This document shows, piece by piece, positions 26,569-34,856 of a DNA stretch of 64,000 nt. The DNA is from an uncultured Collinsella sp. (lineage in GTDB: Bacteria; Actinomycetota; Coriobacteriia; Coriobacteriales; Coriobacteriaceae), in the NCBI GenBank assembly GCA_900549025.1, contig URMZ01000005.1, forward strand, positions 27,651 through 91,650. Reading direction: 5' to 3'. Positions within the stretch are counted from its first letter, which is position 1. Every line of letters starts with the position of its first letter. Under the pieces are notes generated by a model. That model saw nothing but the letters and a program-made list of their open reading frames with translations. It was not told the DNA's origin and made no database searches. The translations under genes were made by a program, and so were the position numbers.

Positions 26569-27819
26569 TTAGAGAGCGGGTGGGAGGGTGTCGAGGAGGG
26601 CATGGGCGGTGTTGGCGGCGCAGTCGCGTGAGTCGATGATGTAGTCGGCCCAGGCGCGGTAGCGCGGCATACGCTGCTCGGCCAGCTTGTCGATGCCGTC
26701 GCGCGCGGTGATGGGGCGGCCCTTGTGGGCGAGCTCGTCGAGCTTGCGGTTGAGCATCACGATCTGGCTGTTTTGGTGCAGCAGAGGGTAGTTCTCGTCG
26801 CGCGTAACCACGCCGCCGCCGGTGGAGAGCACCAAGCCGCTGCGCTTGGAGATGTCGGCCAGCGCTGCCGTCTCCTGCTCGCGGAAGGCCGCCTCGCCGC
26901 ACTTGACGATAAAGTCGGCGCAGGGCATGCCCAGGCGCTCCTCGAGGGCGCGATCGAGGTCGATGTGCTCGCGGCCCGTGAGCTGAGCGATCTGCTCGCC
27001 CACGCGGGTCTTGCCCGAGCCCGGCATGCCAATCAGGGCGATGTTCTGCTCATGGCGCGACAGGCGCTCCGTTACGTCCAGGATGCGCTCGCGCGGGGTG
27101 ACCTGGCCGGTATAGCGCTCGACGGCCTGTGCCGCCTGTGCCACGAGCATCAGCAGTCCGCCGATGTAGGGGATGCCGCGGCGCTCGGCCTCGAACATCA
27201 GACCCGTGCGGGCGGGGTTGTAGACAATGTCGATGACGCCTTCGAGCGCATCGAGTCCTTCGAGCGTGCAGGGGGCGTCGGGGCAGTGGGGGAACATGCC
27301 GGCAGGCGTGCAGTTGACGAGCAGCGCGGCATCGGATTGCTGCGCGATGTTGTCGTAATTGACCTCGCTTGTGCGACCCACGGGTACGACGATGGCGCCC
27401 AGGTCGTCGAGTACCATGCTGGCCGTAGTGCCGGCACCGCCGGTGGCGCCGAGCACGAGGGCCTTCTTACTGGCAACCTCTACGCCCAGCTCCTCGACCA
27501 GGCACTGAAAACCGAAGTAGTCGGTGTTATCGCCGCGCAGGCGGCCGTCGGGCAGGCGCGTGATGGTGTTGACGTTGCCCATGCGCTCGGCGAGCGGGCT
27601 CAGCTCGTCCAGGTACTCCATGACGGCGCGCTTGTAGGGGATGGTCACGTTGGTGCCCTCCCACTCGTCGCCCGTCATAAAGGCCGCGAGGTCCTCGGGC
27701 TCGCGCTCAAATCGCACGTAATCGAGCCCAGCGAGCTCTTTGTAGATGGTTGGGGTGTAGCTGTGGCCCAACACGCGGCCCAGCACTCCGTAGGGGCGGG
27801 TTGCGGCGGTATCGGTCAT
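26569..27819 (-). CDS. fused shikimate dehydrogenase / shikimate kinase (AroE-AroK)
   Basis: A 416-residue bifunctional enzyme. Residues about 1-260 are AroE: GVLGRVLGHSYTPTIYKEL, GTNVTIPYKRAVMEYLD (substrate Lys), the NADP motif VLGATGGAGTT and a late GLLMLVAQA. Residues about 262-416 are AroK: IALIGMPGSGKTRVG (Walker A), IDLDRALEERLG, FREQETAAL, LSTGGGVVTRDE. Fusion couples two consecutive shikimate steps, which are separate enzymes in most bacteria (a similar two-domain order is seen in the pentafunctional AROM set only in part). The ATG directly abuts the pheA stop. Kinase residues look complete. Confidence 0.92.
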   Translation of the reverse strand: MTDTAATRPYGVLGRVLGHSYTPTIYKELAGLDYVRFEREPEDLAAFMTGDEWEGTNVTIPYKRAVMEYLDELSPLAERMGNVNTITRLPDGRLRGDNTDYFGFQCLVEELGVEVASKKALVLGATGGAGTTASMVLDDLGAIVVPVGRTSEVNYDNIAQQSDAALLVNCTPAGMFPHCPDAPCTLEGLDALEGVIDIVYNPARTGLMFEAERRGIPYIGGLLMLVAQAAQAVERYTGQVTPRERILDVTERLSRHEQNIALIGMPGSGKTRVGEQIAQLTGREHIDLDRALEERLGMPCADFIVKCGEAAFREQETAALADISKRSGLVLSTGGGVVTRDENYPLLHQNSQIVMLNRKLDELAHKGRPITARDGIDKLAEQRMPRYRAWADYIIDSRDCAANTAHALLDTLPPAL

Positions 27820-28965
27820 CTAGAGCACCTCCGTGTAGCTGCCAAAGTAGGTGAAGCTTTCGCACACGTCGTCGATGGAATCGAGCAGGTCGTCGAGGGC
27901 CTTGCTGCCAAAGGGGCAGTCCAGATCAAAGTAGAACATAAACTCAAAGTCGCGGCCGGGGATGGGGCGGCTCTCGAGCTTGATGAGGTTGATGTTGAGT
28001 GCGTAGAAGCGCTCGAGCACGCGATAGAGGGCGCCCGGCTCGTTGGCCGTGGTGATCATGAGCGAGGTGCGATTAGCGCCGGGGTAGACGCGCGGCTCGC
28101 GGCTGATGACGACAAAGCGCGTGTAGTTGTTGTCCGAGTCTTGGATATTGGGCTCCAACACCTCGAGGCCATACAGCGTGGCACAGCTGCGCGATGCGAT
28201 GGCGGCAACATCGGTGCGTTCGGAGTTGGCGACCATCTCAGCCGACATGGCCGTGTTGGGGTACTTGGTGGCGCGCAGGCCGTGGTTCTCGATAAAGCCG
28301 GCGCACTGGGCAATGGCTTGGCCGTGGCTGTAGACCTCGCGCACGTCGGCGAGCTTGGTGCCGGGCTTGACGAGCAAGTTGTGGTCGATCTTGAGGCGAA
28401 GCGAGCGCACGATGTGGAAGTCGAACTGGGCGAGCAGGTCGTAGACGGCGTTGACCGAGCCGGCGGTGGAGTTCTCGATGGGCAGCACGCCAAACTCGCA
28501 GAAGCCGTCGCGCACAGCGCGCATAACGCCTTCGAAGGTCTCGAAAAACGCGATGTCGGGCACGTCGAAGAGCTTGCACGCGGCGATTTGACTGTAAGCG
28601 CCCTCAACGCCCTGGCAAGCGACGGTGGCAGTTTGAGGGAAGGGAGTGTCGGAGGCTGCAGCCGTGGCGTGGGCCTTTTGCGAGACAGTGATGCCCTTGA
28701 GTTCGTTGATGTAGCGCTGCTGCTCGGCCTTGCTCATGCTCATGAGGAGACGGAACAGGGTGATGGTCTGCGCCTCGTAGCGCTCGGGCGCGCGGCTGGC
28801 GAGGTTGTTGAGCTTGGAGCGCTCGCGGGCGGGGTCGAAGACGGCCTTGCCCATCTCGATTTTTGACTTGGCGACTTCGGTGGCAATGTCCATGCGCTCG
28901 ATAAAGCTGTTGAGGAGCGTGGTGTCGATGCCATCGATGGCCTGGCGGATGTCAGCAAGGTCCAT
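27820..28965 (-). CDS. pheA: bifunctional chorismate mutase / prephenate dehydratase
   Basis: A 381-residue P-protein. Residues about 1-90 are an AroQ-type chorismate mutase helix bundle (IRQAIDGIDTTLLNSFIERM, ARERSKLNNL). Residues about 110-290 are prephenate dehydratase (CQGVEGAYSQIAA, LPIENSTAGSVNAVYD with the catalytic Thr, YSHGQAIAQC, NYTRFVVISREP). The C-terminal ACT domain carries the Phe-binding LESRPIPG. It makes phenylpyruvate and should be feedback-inhibited by phenylalanine. It lies between aroC and aroEK in the aro operon. Confidence 0.95.
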   Translation of the reverse strand: MDLADIRQAIDGIDTTLLNSFIERMDIATEVAKSKIEMGKAVFDPARERSKLNNLASRAPERYEAQTITLFRLLMSMSKAEQQRYINELKGITVSQKAHATAAASDTPFPQTATVACQGVEGAYSQIAACKLFDVPDIAFFETFEGVMRAVRDGFCEFGVLPIENSTAGSVNAVYDLLAQFDFHIVRSLRLKIDHNLLVKPGTKLADVREVYSHGQAIAQCAGFIENHGLRATKYPNTAMSAEMVANSERTDVAAIASRSCATLYGLEVLEPNIQDSDNNYTRFVVISREPRVYPGANRTSLMITTANEPGALYRVLERFYALNINLIKLESRPIPGRDFEFMFYFDLDCPFGSKALDDLLDSIDDVCESFTYFGSYTEVL

Positions 28966-29004
28966 AGGGACCCCTTTCGTGAATCATTGCCCGGGGTGGG
29001 CTGG

Positions 29005-30102
29005 TTAGCGCTGGGCGGCGTCCTCGAGGAGGGCGTCCCAGATGGCGAGCGCCGCGGCTGCCTCGGCTACGGGGACGGCTCGGGGGACGATGCAGGGATC
29101 GTGACGGCCGTGGACCGAGAGCTCGGCATTTTCCATGGCGTCCATGTCTACGGTCTGCTGCTCGCGGCCAATTGAGGGCGTCGGCTTTACGGCCATGCGC
29201 CACATGACGGGCGCGCCGGTCGAAATACCGCCCAGGATGCCGCCGGCGTTATTGGACTCGACTTCGATCTCGCCGGTCTCGGCATCGATGCGATACGGAT
29301 CGTTGTTCTCGCTGCCGCGCATGGCGGCCACGGCAAAGCCCATGCCAAACTCCACGCCCTTTACGGCGGGAATGCCAAACGCGATTTGCGCGATGCGGTT
29401 CTCGATGCCGTCGAACATGGGGTCGCCGATGCCCGTGGGAAGCCCGTAAATGCCGCACTCCACGATGCCGCCGATGCTGTCGAGTTCATCGCGCGCGGCC
29501 AGAATCTCCTCGCGCATGCGGCCGGCTGCGGCGGCGTCAATGCACGGCAGGTCGTTCGTAAGGATCGCCTTGCGGTCGGCCTCTCGATAGACCATATCGT
29601 CCATCGGCAGGTCGGAGATGCCGCCGATCTGCGCGACGTGCGCCATGACCTGAATGCCGCGGGCCTCGAGTGCCTGTAGCGCAATGCCGCCGGCGATGCA
29701 TAAGGGTGCCGTTAGGCGGCCGGAAAAATGCCCGCCACCAGCAACATCGTGCATGTTGTGATACTTCACGCGCGCGGGGAAGTCCGCATGTCCGGGACGG
29801 GGCTTGCAGCGCAGCTCGGAGTAATCATTGGAGCGCGTGTTGGTGTTCTCGATAATCGCGGCAATGGGCGCGCCGGTGGTATGTCCATCGACCACGCCGG
29901 CAATGATATGCGCGGCGTCGGCCTCGTGGCGCTTGGTTGCGGTCTCGTCGCGACCGGGGGCACGACGGTCCAAAAAGGCCTGCAGCTGCTCCTGGTCAAC
30001 GGCAATACCGGCAGGAATGCCGTCGAGCGAGCAGCCGATAGCGGGGGAGTGCGACTGGCCAAAGATACTCAGATGCAAGACGTTGCCAAAGGTCGAGGAC
30101 AT
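29005..30102 (-). CDS. aroC: chorismate synthase
   Basis: A 365-residue FMN-dependent enzyme: FGQSHSPAIGCSLDGIPAG at the N-terminus, RPGHADFPARVKY, AGGGHFSGRLTAP and the late VKPTPSIGREQQTVD. It removes phosphate from EPSP to give chorismate. The start ATG 30102 is one base downstream of the aroA stop, indicating tight coupling. A flavin reductase is not encoded nearby, so the enzyme is presumably of the monofunctional type. Confidence 0.95.
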   Translation of the reverse strand: MSSTFGNVLHLSIFGQSHSPAIGCSLDGIPAGIAVDQEQLQAFLDRRAPGRDETATKRHEADAAHIIAGVVDGHTTGAPIAAIIENTNTRSNDYSELRCKPRPGHADFPARVKYHNMHDVAGGGHFSGRLTAPLCIAGGIALQALEARGIQVMAHVAQIGGISDLPMDDMVYREADRKAILTNDLPCIDAAAAGRMREEILAARDELDSIGGIVECGIYGLPTGIGDPMFDGIENRIAQIAFGIPAVKGVEFGMGFAVAAMRGSENNDPYRIDAETGEIEVESNNAGGILGGISTGAPVMWRMAVKPTPSIGREQQTVDMDAMENAELSVHGRHDPCIVPRAVPVAEAAAALAIWDALLEDAAQR

Positions 30103-30103
30103 G

Positions 30104-31423
30104 CTATTCCTCCTCGAGCGTGACCTTACCGCCCAGCAGGCGGTAGTGGTCGAAGAAATCGGGATAGGACTTGTTGACGGCCTCGGCGCCGTGGATCACG
30201 ACCTCGCCGGTGGCGCGGCTCGCGGCGATGGCGGCCATCATGGCGATGCGGTGGTCGTTGTGCGAATCGACCTCGCCGCCGGTGAAGGCATCGACACCCT
30301 TGATGATGAGGTCATCGCCGGCAATGCGCACCTGCGCGCCAAGCGCGGTGAGCTCGCGGGTGGTGGTGACCAGGCGGTCGGATTCCTTGATACGCAGACG
30401 GGCGCAATCGCGGATAAAGGTGCGGCCCTGTGCCAGCGAGGCCACGGCCGAGATAACGGGTACCAGGTCGGGAATGTCGTGGGCACTCATCTCAAAGCCG
30501 GCGAGCTTGTCGGACTGCACGGTGGCGGCGTTGGTGGAGCGCACGATGCGGGCGCCAAAGCGCGAAAGCGCAGCAAGCACGTTGCGGTCGCCCTGTGCGG
30601 AGCTCAGCGACACACCCTCCACGGTGATGGGGTCGGAGCCGATGGCGCCGGCGCACAGCCAAAAGGCAGCGTTGGACCAGTCGCCCTCGACGGCCACGTT
30701 GCCGGGCGTGCGATACGAGCCACTGCTCACGCGGAAGTTCGTGACCTCGGGCTGACCGTCCTTGGCGGGAATGCGCTCGACGTTGACCTCAACGCCAAAG
30801 GCCTTCATGGCCTGGATCGTTAGGTTGATGTAGGGGCGGCTCTCAATGAGGCCGGTCACCTGCACACAGGAGGGCTGGGCGAGCAACGGGGCTGCCAGCA
30901 GCAGGCCCGAGATGTACTGCGAGCTTACGTTGCCCGGCAGCACAAAGGTGCCCGGGCGCATGCGGCCGCTCGTCTTGAGCGGAAAACCGCCCAGACCCTG
31001 TAGGTCGCAGCCGGCGGCGATGATCTCGTCCGAGAGCGGGGAGAGCGGGCGTGCGCCCAGACGACCCTGGCCCACAAAGGTGGCCTCTGCGCCCAGCGCG
31101 CAGGCGACGGGCAACATAAAGCGGAGCGTGGAGCCACTCTCGCCGCAGTCGAGCGTGCCGCCGGCAAGTGCCTTGAGCAGGCCAAACTCAATACTCTTCA
31201 TAGTGGGATGGACCTGGAAGCCATCCTCGACGGTCTCGATGCGAGCGCCCAGTGCCGTAAGGCAACGCACCGTAGCCTCGATGTCGGCGCAGGTGGTGTT
31301 GCAGGTAACGTGCGTCTCGCCGTTGGCAAGCGCGGCGCAGATGATCAGGCGATGCGCCATCGACTTGGACGCGATGGCGGGAACGGTGCCCTTAAGCGGG
31401 GACGGGGTGATGCGGGCTAGCAT
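30104..31423 (-). CDS. aroA: EPSP synthase (3-phosphoshikimate 1-carboxyvinyltransferase)
   Basis: A 439-residue enzyme starting at ATG 31423, which overlaps the aroB stop by seven bases (ATGCTAG). It shows the N-terminal ASKSMAHRLIICAAL, DCGESGSTLRFMLPVACAL, YISGLLLAAPLL, and the late IKESDRLVTT and HNDHRIAMM. It joins shikimate-3-phosphate and PEP. The PEP-loop reads GESGSTLRF where the best-studied class I enzymes read GNAGTA, so it looks like a class II-type variant; that assignment is tentative. Confidence 0.95.
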   Translation of the reverse strand: MLARITPSPLKGTVPAIASKSMAHRLIICAALANGETHVTCNTTCADIEATVRCLTALGARIETVEDGFQVHPTMKSIEFGLLKALAGGTLDCGESGSTLRFMLPVACALGAEATFVGQGRLGARPLSPLSDEIIAAGCDLQGLGGFPLKTSGRMRPGTFVLPGNVSSQYISGLLLAAPLLAQPSCVQVTGLIESRPYINLTIQAMKAFGVEVNVERIPAKDGQPEVTNFRVSSGSYRTPGNVAVEGDWSNAAFWLCAGAIGSDPITVEGVSLSSAQGDRNVLAALSRFGARIVRSTNAATVQSDKLAGFEMSAHDIPDLVPVISAVASLAQGRTFIRDCARLRIKESDRLVTTTRELTALGAQVRIAGDDLIIKGVDAFTGGEVDSHNDHRIAMMAAIAASRATGEVVIHGAEAVNKSYPDFFDHYRLLGGKVTLEEE

Positions 31424-32523
31424 GCGAATGCGTCTCCCTTCTGGCCGAGGCCCTCGGCAATGAGTTCGTGGAAAGTGGAAAGCGGCGTGCGGTCGATGCT
31501 GCAACGGCCAATGTCGTGCGGAATTACCAGGTCGATAGTGTCACCGGCGCGCTTTTTGTCGTGGAGTGCCTCGGCAAAGACGGCGTCGGCCGAAAGCTCG
31601 CAGCGGGTCTTGAGGCCGTGGCGCGCGCAGAGCTCCTCGATGCGAGCGGGAAGTTCGGCGTCGCAAATGCCGTGCAAGGCCGCGGCGCGCGTGATGATGC
31701 CCATACCGATTGACACGCAGTTGCCGTGCCCCAGCTCAAAATTCTCGCAGGCTTCGACGGCGTGTCCGGCGCTGTGTCCAAAGTTGAGCAGCTTGCGCTG
31801 GTTGGTTTCGCACTCGTCGGCGACGACGACGGCGCGCTTGATGTCGATATTGCGGGCGATGATGAGTGCTACGCGGGCCACATCGCGGTTGAGTAGCTCC
31901 AGCGTGAGCGGAGTCTTCTCCAGCTCGGCGAAAAGCTCCGGGTCGGCGATCACGGCGTGCTTGACGACCTCTCCGCAGCCGTCGGCGAACTGCTCGGGCG
32001 TGAGGGTGGCCAGGCACCCCACGTCGGCGATTACTACGCTCGGCTGCCAAAAGGCGCCGGCCAAGTTCTTGCCGGCAGCCAGGTCGATGGCGGTCTTGCC
32101 GCCCACCGACGAATCAACCATGGCGAGCAGGCTCGTCGGGATCTGCACAAACTTGCAGCCGCGCATGTAGGTGGCGGCCACAAAGCCGGCAACGTCGCCC
32201 ACGACGCCGCCGCCAAGCGCCACGATCACATCGGAGCGCGAAAGCTCGTGCTCGGCCACAAACTCAAGAATGGCAACGTAGGTCTCGGCGCGCTTATGGG
32301 CCTCGCCGGCCTCGAAGGTGCAGATGCTCACCTCGTAGCCTGACGCCTCCAGGCTCTGCTTAACGGGCATCTGGTAGAGCGGGCCCACGTTGGTGTCCGT
32401 CACGATGACGGCCTTGGTGCCGCCGGCAGTGGCGCGCACGAGCGGTCCCGCCTGCTCCAGCAAAAACGTGCCAACATGCACCTGGTAGGGGCGTGCGGTG
32501 TCGATATCGATGGTAATCGCCAT
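31417..32523 (-). CDS. aroB: 3-dehydroquinate synthase
   Basis: A 368-residue enzyme: VIVTDTNVGPLY, ALGGGVVGDVAGFVAATYMRG, QIPTSLLAMVDSSVGGKTAID, GEVVKHAVIADPELF, and the metal-ligand stretch NFGHSAGHAVE. It cyclises DAHP to 3-dehydroquinate using NAD and a divalent metal. It overlaps aroA by seven bases and follows tyrA after 36 bp. Confidence 0.95.
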   Translation of the reverse strand: MAITIDIDTARPYQVHVGTFLLEQAGPLVRATAGGTKAVIVTDTNVGPLYQMPVKQSLEASGYEVSICTFEAGEAHKRAETYVAILEFVAEHELSRSDVIVALGGGVVGDVAGFVAATYMRGCKFVQIPTSLLAMVDSSVGGKTAIDLAAGKNLAGAFWQPSVVIADVGCLATLTPEQFADGCGEVVKHAVIADPELFAELEKTPLTLELLNRDVARVALIIARNIDIKRAVVVADECETNQRKLLNFGHSAGHAVEACENFELGHGNCVSIGMGIITRAAALHGICDAELPARIEELCARHGLKTRCELSADAVFAEALHDKKRAGDTIDLVIPHDIGRCSIDRTPLSTFHELIAEGLGQKGDAFAC

Positions 32524-32559
32524 AAGCTTCGGTCCTTTCGACCTGGCGTGATAGGTGGT

Positions 32560-33474
32560 CTAGTGGGAGGCCTCGTCGTCGAGCGCGCGCTTGATGCGGT
32601 CGCCCTCGGCAAGGAGATTCTCCAGATAGCGCTGGTCGCGGTCCTTAAGGGCGCGGCTGTAGGCGCCGAGCGATTCGATAAGATGGTCGATCTCGAAGGC
32701 GAGCGCATCGGCGTCGTCGATCATAAGCTCGGACCACATCTGAGGATTGAGGTGCGCCACGCGGGTGAGATCGCGGTAGCTTCCGGCCGAAAAGCCGTGG
32801 TGGACCTGGGCGGTGGGGCTCTTGACGTAGGCGTTGGATACCACGTGCGCAAGCTGGCTCGTGAAGGCGATGACGCGGTCGTGTTCGGCGGCGCTGGTCA
32901 CGCTGAACTTGCCAAAGCCCAAGGGGCGCACCATCTCGCGCACCTGGCCCAAAAGCTCCAGCTTAAGGGCATCGTCTACCGCGGGTGGCACGAGCACGAG
33001 CGGGGCGCCCTGGAACAGGTCGGCGCGGGAGTGCGCATAGCCCGAGTACTGTGTGCCCGCCATGGGGTGCGCACCCACAAAGTAAAAGCCGTGCTCGCGT
33101 GCGAGCTCAAAGGCCCGCTCACACACAATGCCCTTGACGCCCACCGTGTCGATCACCACGGGGCCCATGATGGCCTCGGTATCGGTGGCGTCGGCGAGTG
33201 CCTGGGCGTGCGCCTCGAGCCACTCGATGCAGGCTTCGGGGTAACAGGCCAGCACGATGATGTCGCACTCGCCGAGCGTCTCGTCGTTGAGCTCCCCGAC
33301 GGCAGTGCCCATGCTGGCGGCCGTCATGACATCGTCATCGGGGTCCCAGGCCAGCACGCGGACGCCCGCCTGTGCATAGCCGCGGGCAAAGCTACCGCCG
33401 ATGAGGCCAAGGCCGACGATGCCGGCGCACTTGGGGCCGCCCTGGTTAACACGCGCGTTTCTCACCGTACCCAT
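32560..33474 (-). CDS. tyrA: prephenate dehydrogenase
   Basis: A 304-residue dehydrogenase: IVGLGLIGGSFARGYAQAG (NAD motif) near residue 19, GPVVIDTVGVKG, FVGAHPMAGTQYSGY with the catalytic His, and DLTRVAHLNPQMWSEL. It converts prephenate to 4-hydroxyphenylpyruvate for tyrosine. It has no C-terminal ACT domain. It starts three bases after the aroF stop. Confidence 0.92.
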   Translation of the reverse strand: MGTVRNARVNQGGPKCAGIVGLGLIGGSFARGYAQAGVRVLAWDPDDDVMTAASMGTAVGELNDETLGECDIIVLACYPEACIEWLEAHAQALADATDTEAIMGPVVIDTVGVKGIVCERAFELAREHGFYFVGAHPMAGTQYSGYAHSRADLFQGAPLVLVPPAVDDALKLELLGQVREMVRPLGFGKFSVTSAAEHDRVIAFTSQLAHVVSNAYVKSPTAQVHHGFSAGSYRDLTRVAHLNPQMWSELMIDDADALAFEIDHLIESLGAYSRALKDRDQRYLENLLAEGDRIKRALDDEASH

Positions 33475-33477
33475 GGG

Positions 33478-34500
33478 CTACTCCATGGTCTCTTGGCAGA
33501 CAACCTCGCGGATGGCTCGGATGCGGCGCATGGTGTCGTCGAACTGATCGGGGGTGAGGGCCTGGGCGCCGTCGGACCAGGCTCGGCTCGGCTCGTCGTG
33601 GACCTCGATCTCCAAGCCGTTGGCACCGCAGGCGGTCGCGGCGAGCGCCATGGGCTCAACGTAGCGGGTGTAGCCGGTGGCGTGGCTGGGGTCGGCGACG
33701 ACGGGCAGGTGCGACAGGTGGTGCAGCACCGGCACGGCGTTGAGGTCGAAGGTATTGCGGGTGCGGGTCTCGAAGGTGCGGATACCGCGCTCGCACAGGA
33801 TGACGTTGTCGTTGCCCTCGCTCATGATGTACTCGGCTGCCATAAGCAGCTCGTCGATCGTGCCGGACATGCCGCGCTTGAGTAGAATCGGGGTCTGGGT
33901 CTTGCCGACCTCCTTGAGCAGGGGGAAGTTCTGGGCGTTGCGGGCGCCGATCTGCATGACGTCAATCTTCTTGTCCAAGAAGACCTGCACGTCGCGTGGA
34001 TCCATGATCTCGGTGACGATCGGCATGTCGAGCTCGGCAGACGCCTCGCACAGCAGGTCGAGGCCGGCGGGGCCCATGCCCTGGTAGGCGTAGGGGGAGG
34101 TGCGGGGCTTGTAGGCGCCACCGCGCAGCATCGTGGCGCCGGCGGCCTTCACGCGGCGTGCGATGCGGATGAGGTTCTCGCCCTCGACGGAGCAGGGGCC
34201 GGCGATGACTTGGAACTGGTCGCCGCCGATCTTGACGCCGTGGCCGCAGTCGATGACGGAGTCCTCGGGGTGGAACTTGCGGTTGGCGCGCTTGAACGGC
34301 TCGGAGACGCGCTGCACGCGCTCGACGACATCCATGGACTCGAGCAGGAACGGGTCGATCTTGGTCGTATCGCCCACCAGGCCGATGATCGTCTCGTTCT
34401 CGCCGCGCGAGACATCGGTCTTCAGACCCTTTTTCTCAATCCAGCTGACGATATGGCTTACGGCCTCGTCGCTGGCGCTCTGCTTTAAAATTGCAATCAT
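33478..34500 (-). CDS. aroF: DAHP synthase (type I beta, with regulatory N-terminal domain)
   Basis: A 340-residue enzyme starting at ATG 34500. Residues about 1-70 (MIAILKQSASDEAVSHIV to SEPFKRANR) form a ferredoxin-like regulatory domain as in Thermotoga DAHPS, where it confers Phe/Tyr feedback. The TIM barrel follows with VIAGPCSVEGENLI, RGGAYKPRTSPYAYQGMG, IGARNAQNFPLLKEV, LLKRGMSGT and VADPSHATGY. It commits PEP and erythrose-4-phosphate to aromatic synthesis and heads the operon. A candidate leader peptide ends ten bases upstream, overlapping its ribosome site. Confidence 0.95.
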   Translation of the reverse strand: MIAILKQSASDEAVSHIVSWIEKKGLKTDVSRGENETIIGLVGDTTKIDPFLLESMDVVERVQRVSEPFKRANRKFHPEDSVIDCGHGVKIGGDQFQVIAGPCSVEGENLIRIARRVKAAGATMLRGGAYKPRTSPYAYQGMGPAGLDLLCEASAELDMPIVTEIMDPRDVQVFLDKKIDVMQIGARNAQNFPLLKEVGKTQTPILLKRGMSGTIDELLMAAEYIMSEGNDNVILCERGIRTFETRTRNTFDLNAVPVLHHLSHLPVVADPSHATGYTRYVEPMALAATACGANGLEIEVHDEPSRAWSDGAQALTPDQFDDTMRRIRAIREVVCQETME

Positions 34501-34510
34501 GGTGTGCCTC

Positions 34511-34573
34511 TCACCTCGATGGATAACTTTTGCAAAAACGGCCCGCATCGCGAGCCGTGTATATATGGTGCAT
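34511..34573 (-). CDS. candidate aroF leader peptide, 20 residues
   Basis: ATG 34573 to TGA 34511: a 20-residue frame starting MHHIYTAR, with Phe at 13 and Tyr at 5 and 17. Its stop lies ten bases before the aroF start and overlaps the GAGGTGAGAGG ribosome site. TATAAA (34579-34584) ends five bases before the ATG, so the message could be leaderless. It is too short for statistical support. Confidence 0.4.
   Translation of the reverse strand: MHHIYTARDAGRFCKSYPSR
34534..34557 (-). terminator. candidate attenuator in aroF leader
   Basis: On the minus strand, CGGCTCGC-GAT-GCGGGCCG (8 bp, one T-G wobble) is followed by five T. It lies inside the leader peptide and before aroF, so termination here would cut off the whole operon. 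Confidence 0.5.
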
Positions 34574-34578
34574 GAGAG

Positions 34579-34584
34579 TTTATA
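34579..34584 (-). promoter_or_regulatory. candidate -10 of the aro operon
   Basis: TATAAA on the minus strand, five bases before the leader-peptide ATG. No good -35 is visible at 16-18 bases. Confidence 0.4.
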
Positions 34585-34662
34585 CTATCTGACTCGCTTT
34601 TGCCTTCTAAAGTGGGCCGTTGCGCCGCGTCTTCCTCGGAATTGCAAAGCTTTTTCTTTTTT

Positions 34663-34692
34663 TTGATAGCCCGTGGTGCACTTGGGTATAAT
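34663..34692 (+). promoter_or_regulatory. promoter of tRNA-Arg(CCG)
   Basis: TTGATA (34663-34668), an 18-bp spacer and TATAAT (34687-34692), 12 bases before the tRNA. This is among the best sigma-70-type promoters in the window. Confidence 0.7.
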
Positions 34693-34703
34693 GCCAAACG
34701 TTG

Positions 34704-34780
34704 GCCCTATTAGCTCAGGGGATTAGAGCGTCTGCCTCCGGAGCAGAAGGCCGTTGGTTCGAATCCAACATGGGGCACCA
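34704..34780 (+). tRNA. tRNA-Arg (anticodon CCG)
   Basis: 77 nt with acceptor GCCCTAT paired to ATGGGGC (one T-G wobble), anticodon stem TCTGC/GCAGA around loop CTCCGGA giving CCG, T-arm GGTTCGAATCC and an encoded CCA. It reads CGG codons. It is divergent from the aro operon and followed by a strong terminator. Confidence 0.93.
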
Positions 34781-34791
34781 TCGAACGTAAG

Positions 34792-34825
34792 ACCGTCCGA
34801 ACCTCGCATGGTCCGGGCGGTTTTT
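34792..34825 (+). terminator. terminator after tRNA-Arg(CCG)
   Basis: ACCGTCCGAACC-(6 nt)-GGTCCGGGCGGT, 12 bp with one mismatch and one wobble, ending in five T. It separates the tRNA from the P-type ATPase gene. Confidence 0.8.
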
Positions 34826-34856
34826 CTTATACCGACGCGACGTGATGGGACGTGGT

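Noticed and set aside
26725-28866. A 713-codon open frame antisense to aroEK and pheA
   Set aside because: It is a by-product of biased codon use. The Ala/Val/Gly/His-rich translation has no motif, and the opposite strand encodes complete known enzymes.
32476-33885. A 469-codon frame opposite tyrA and aroF
   Set aside because: It is an antisense artefact of codon bias with no recognisable domain.
34501-34700. T-box riboswitch upstream of aroF
   Set aside because: I found no T-box core sequence or specifier-loop architecture, and the likely leader is only about 70 bases.
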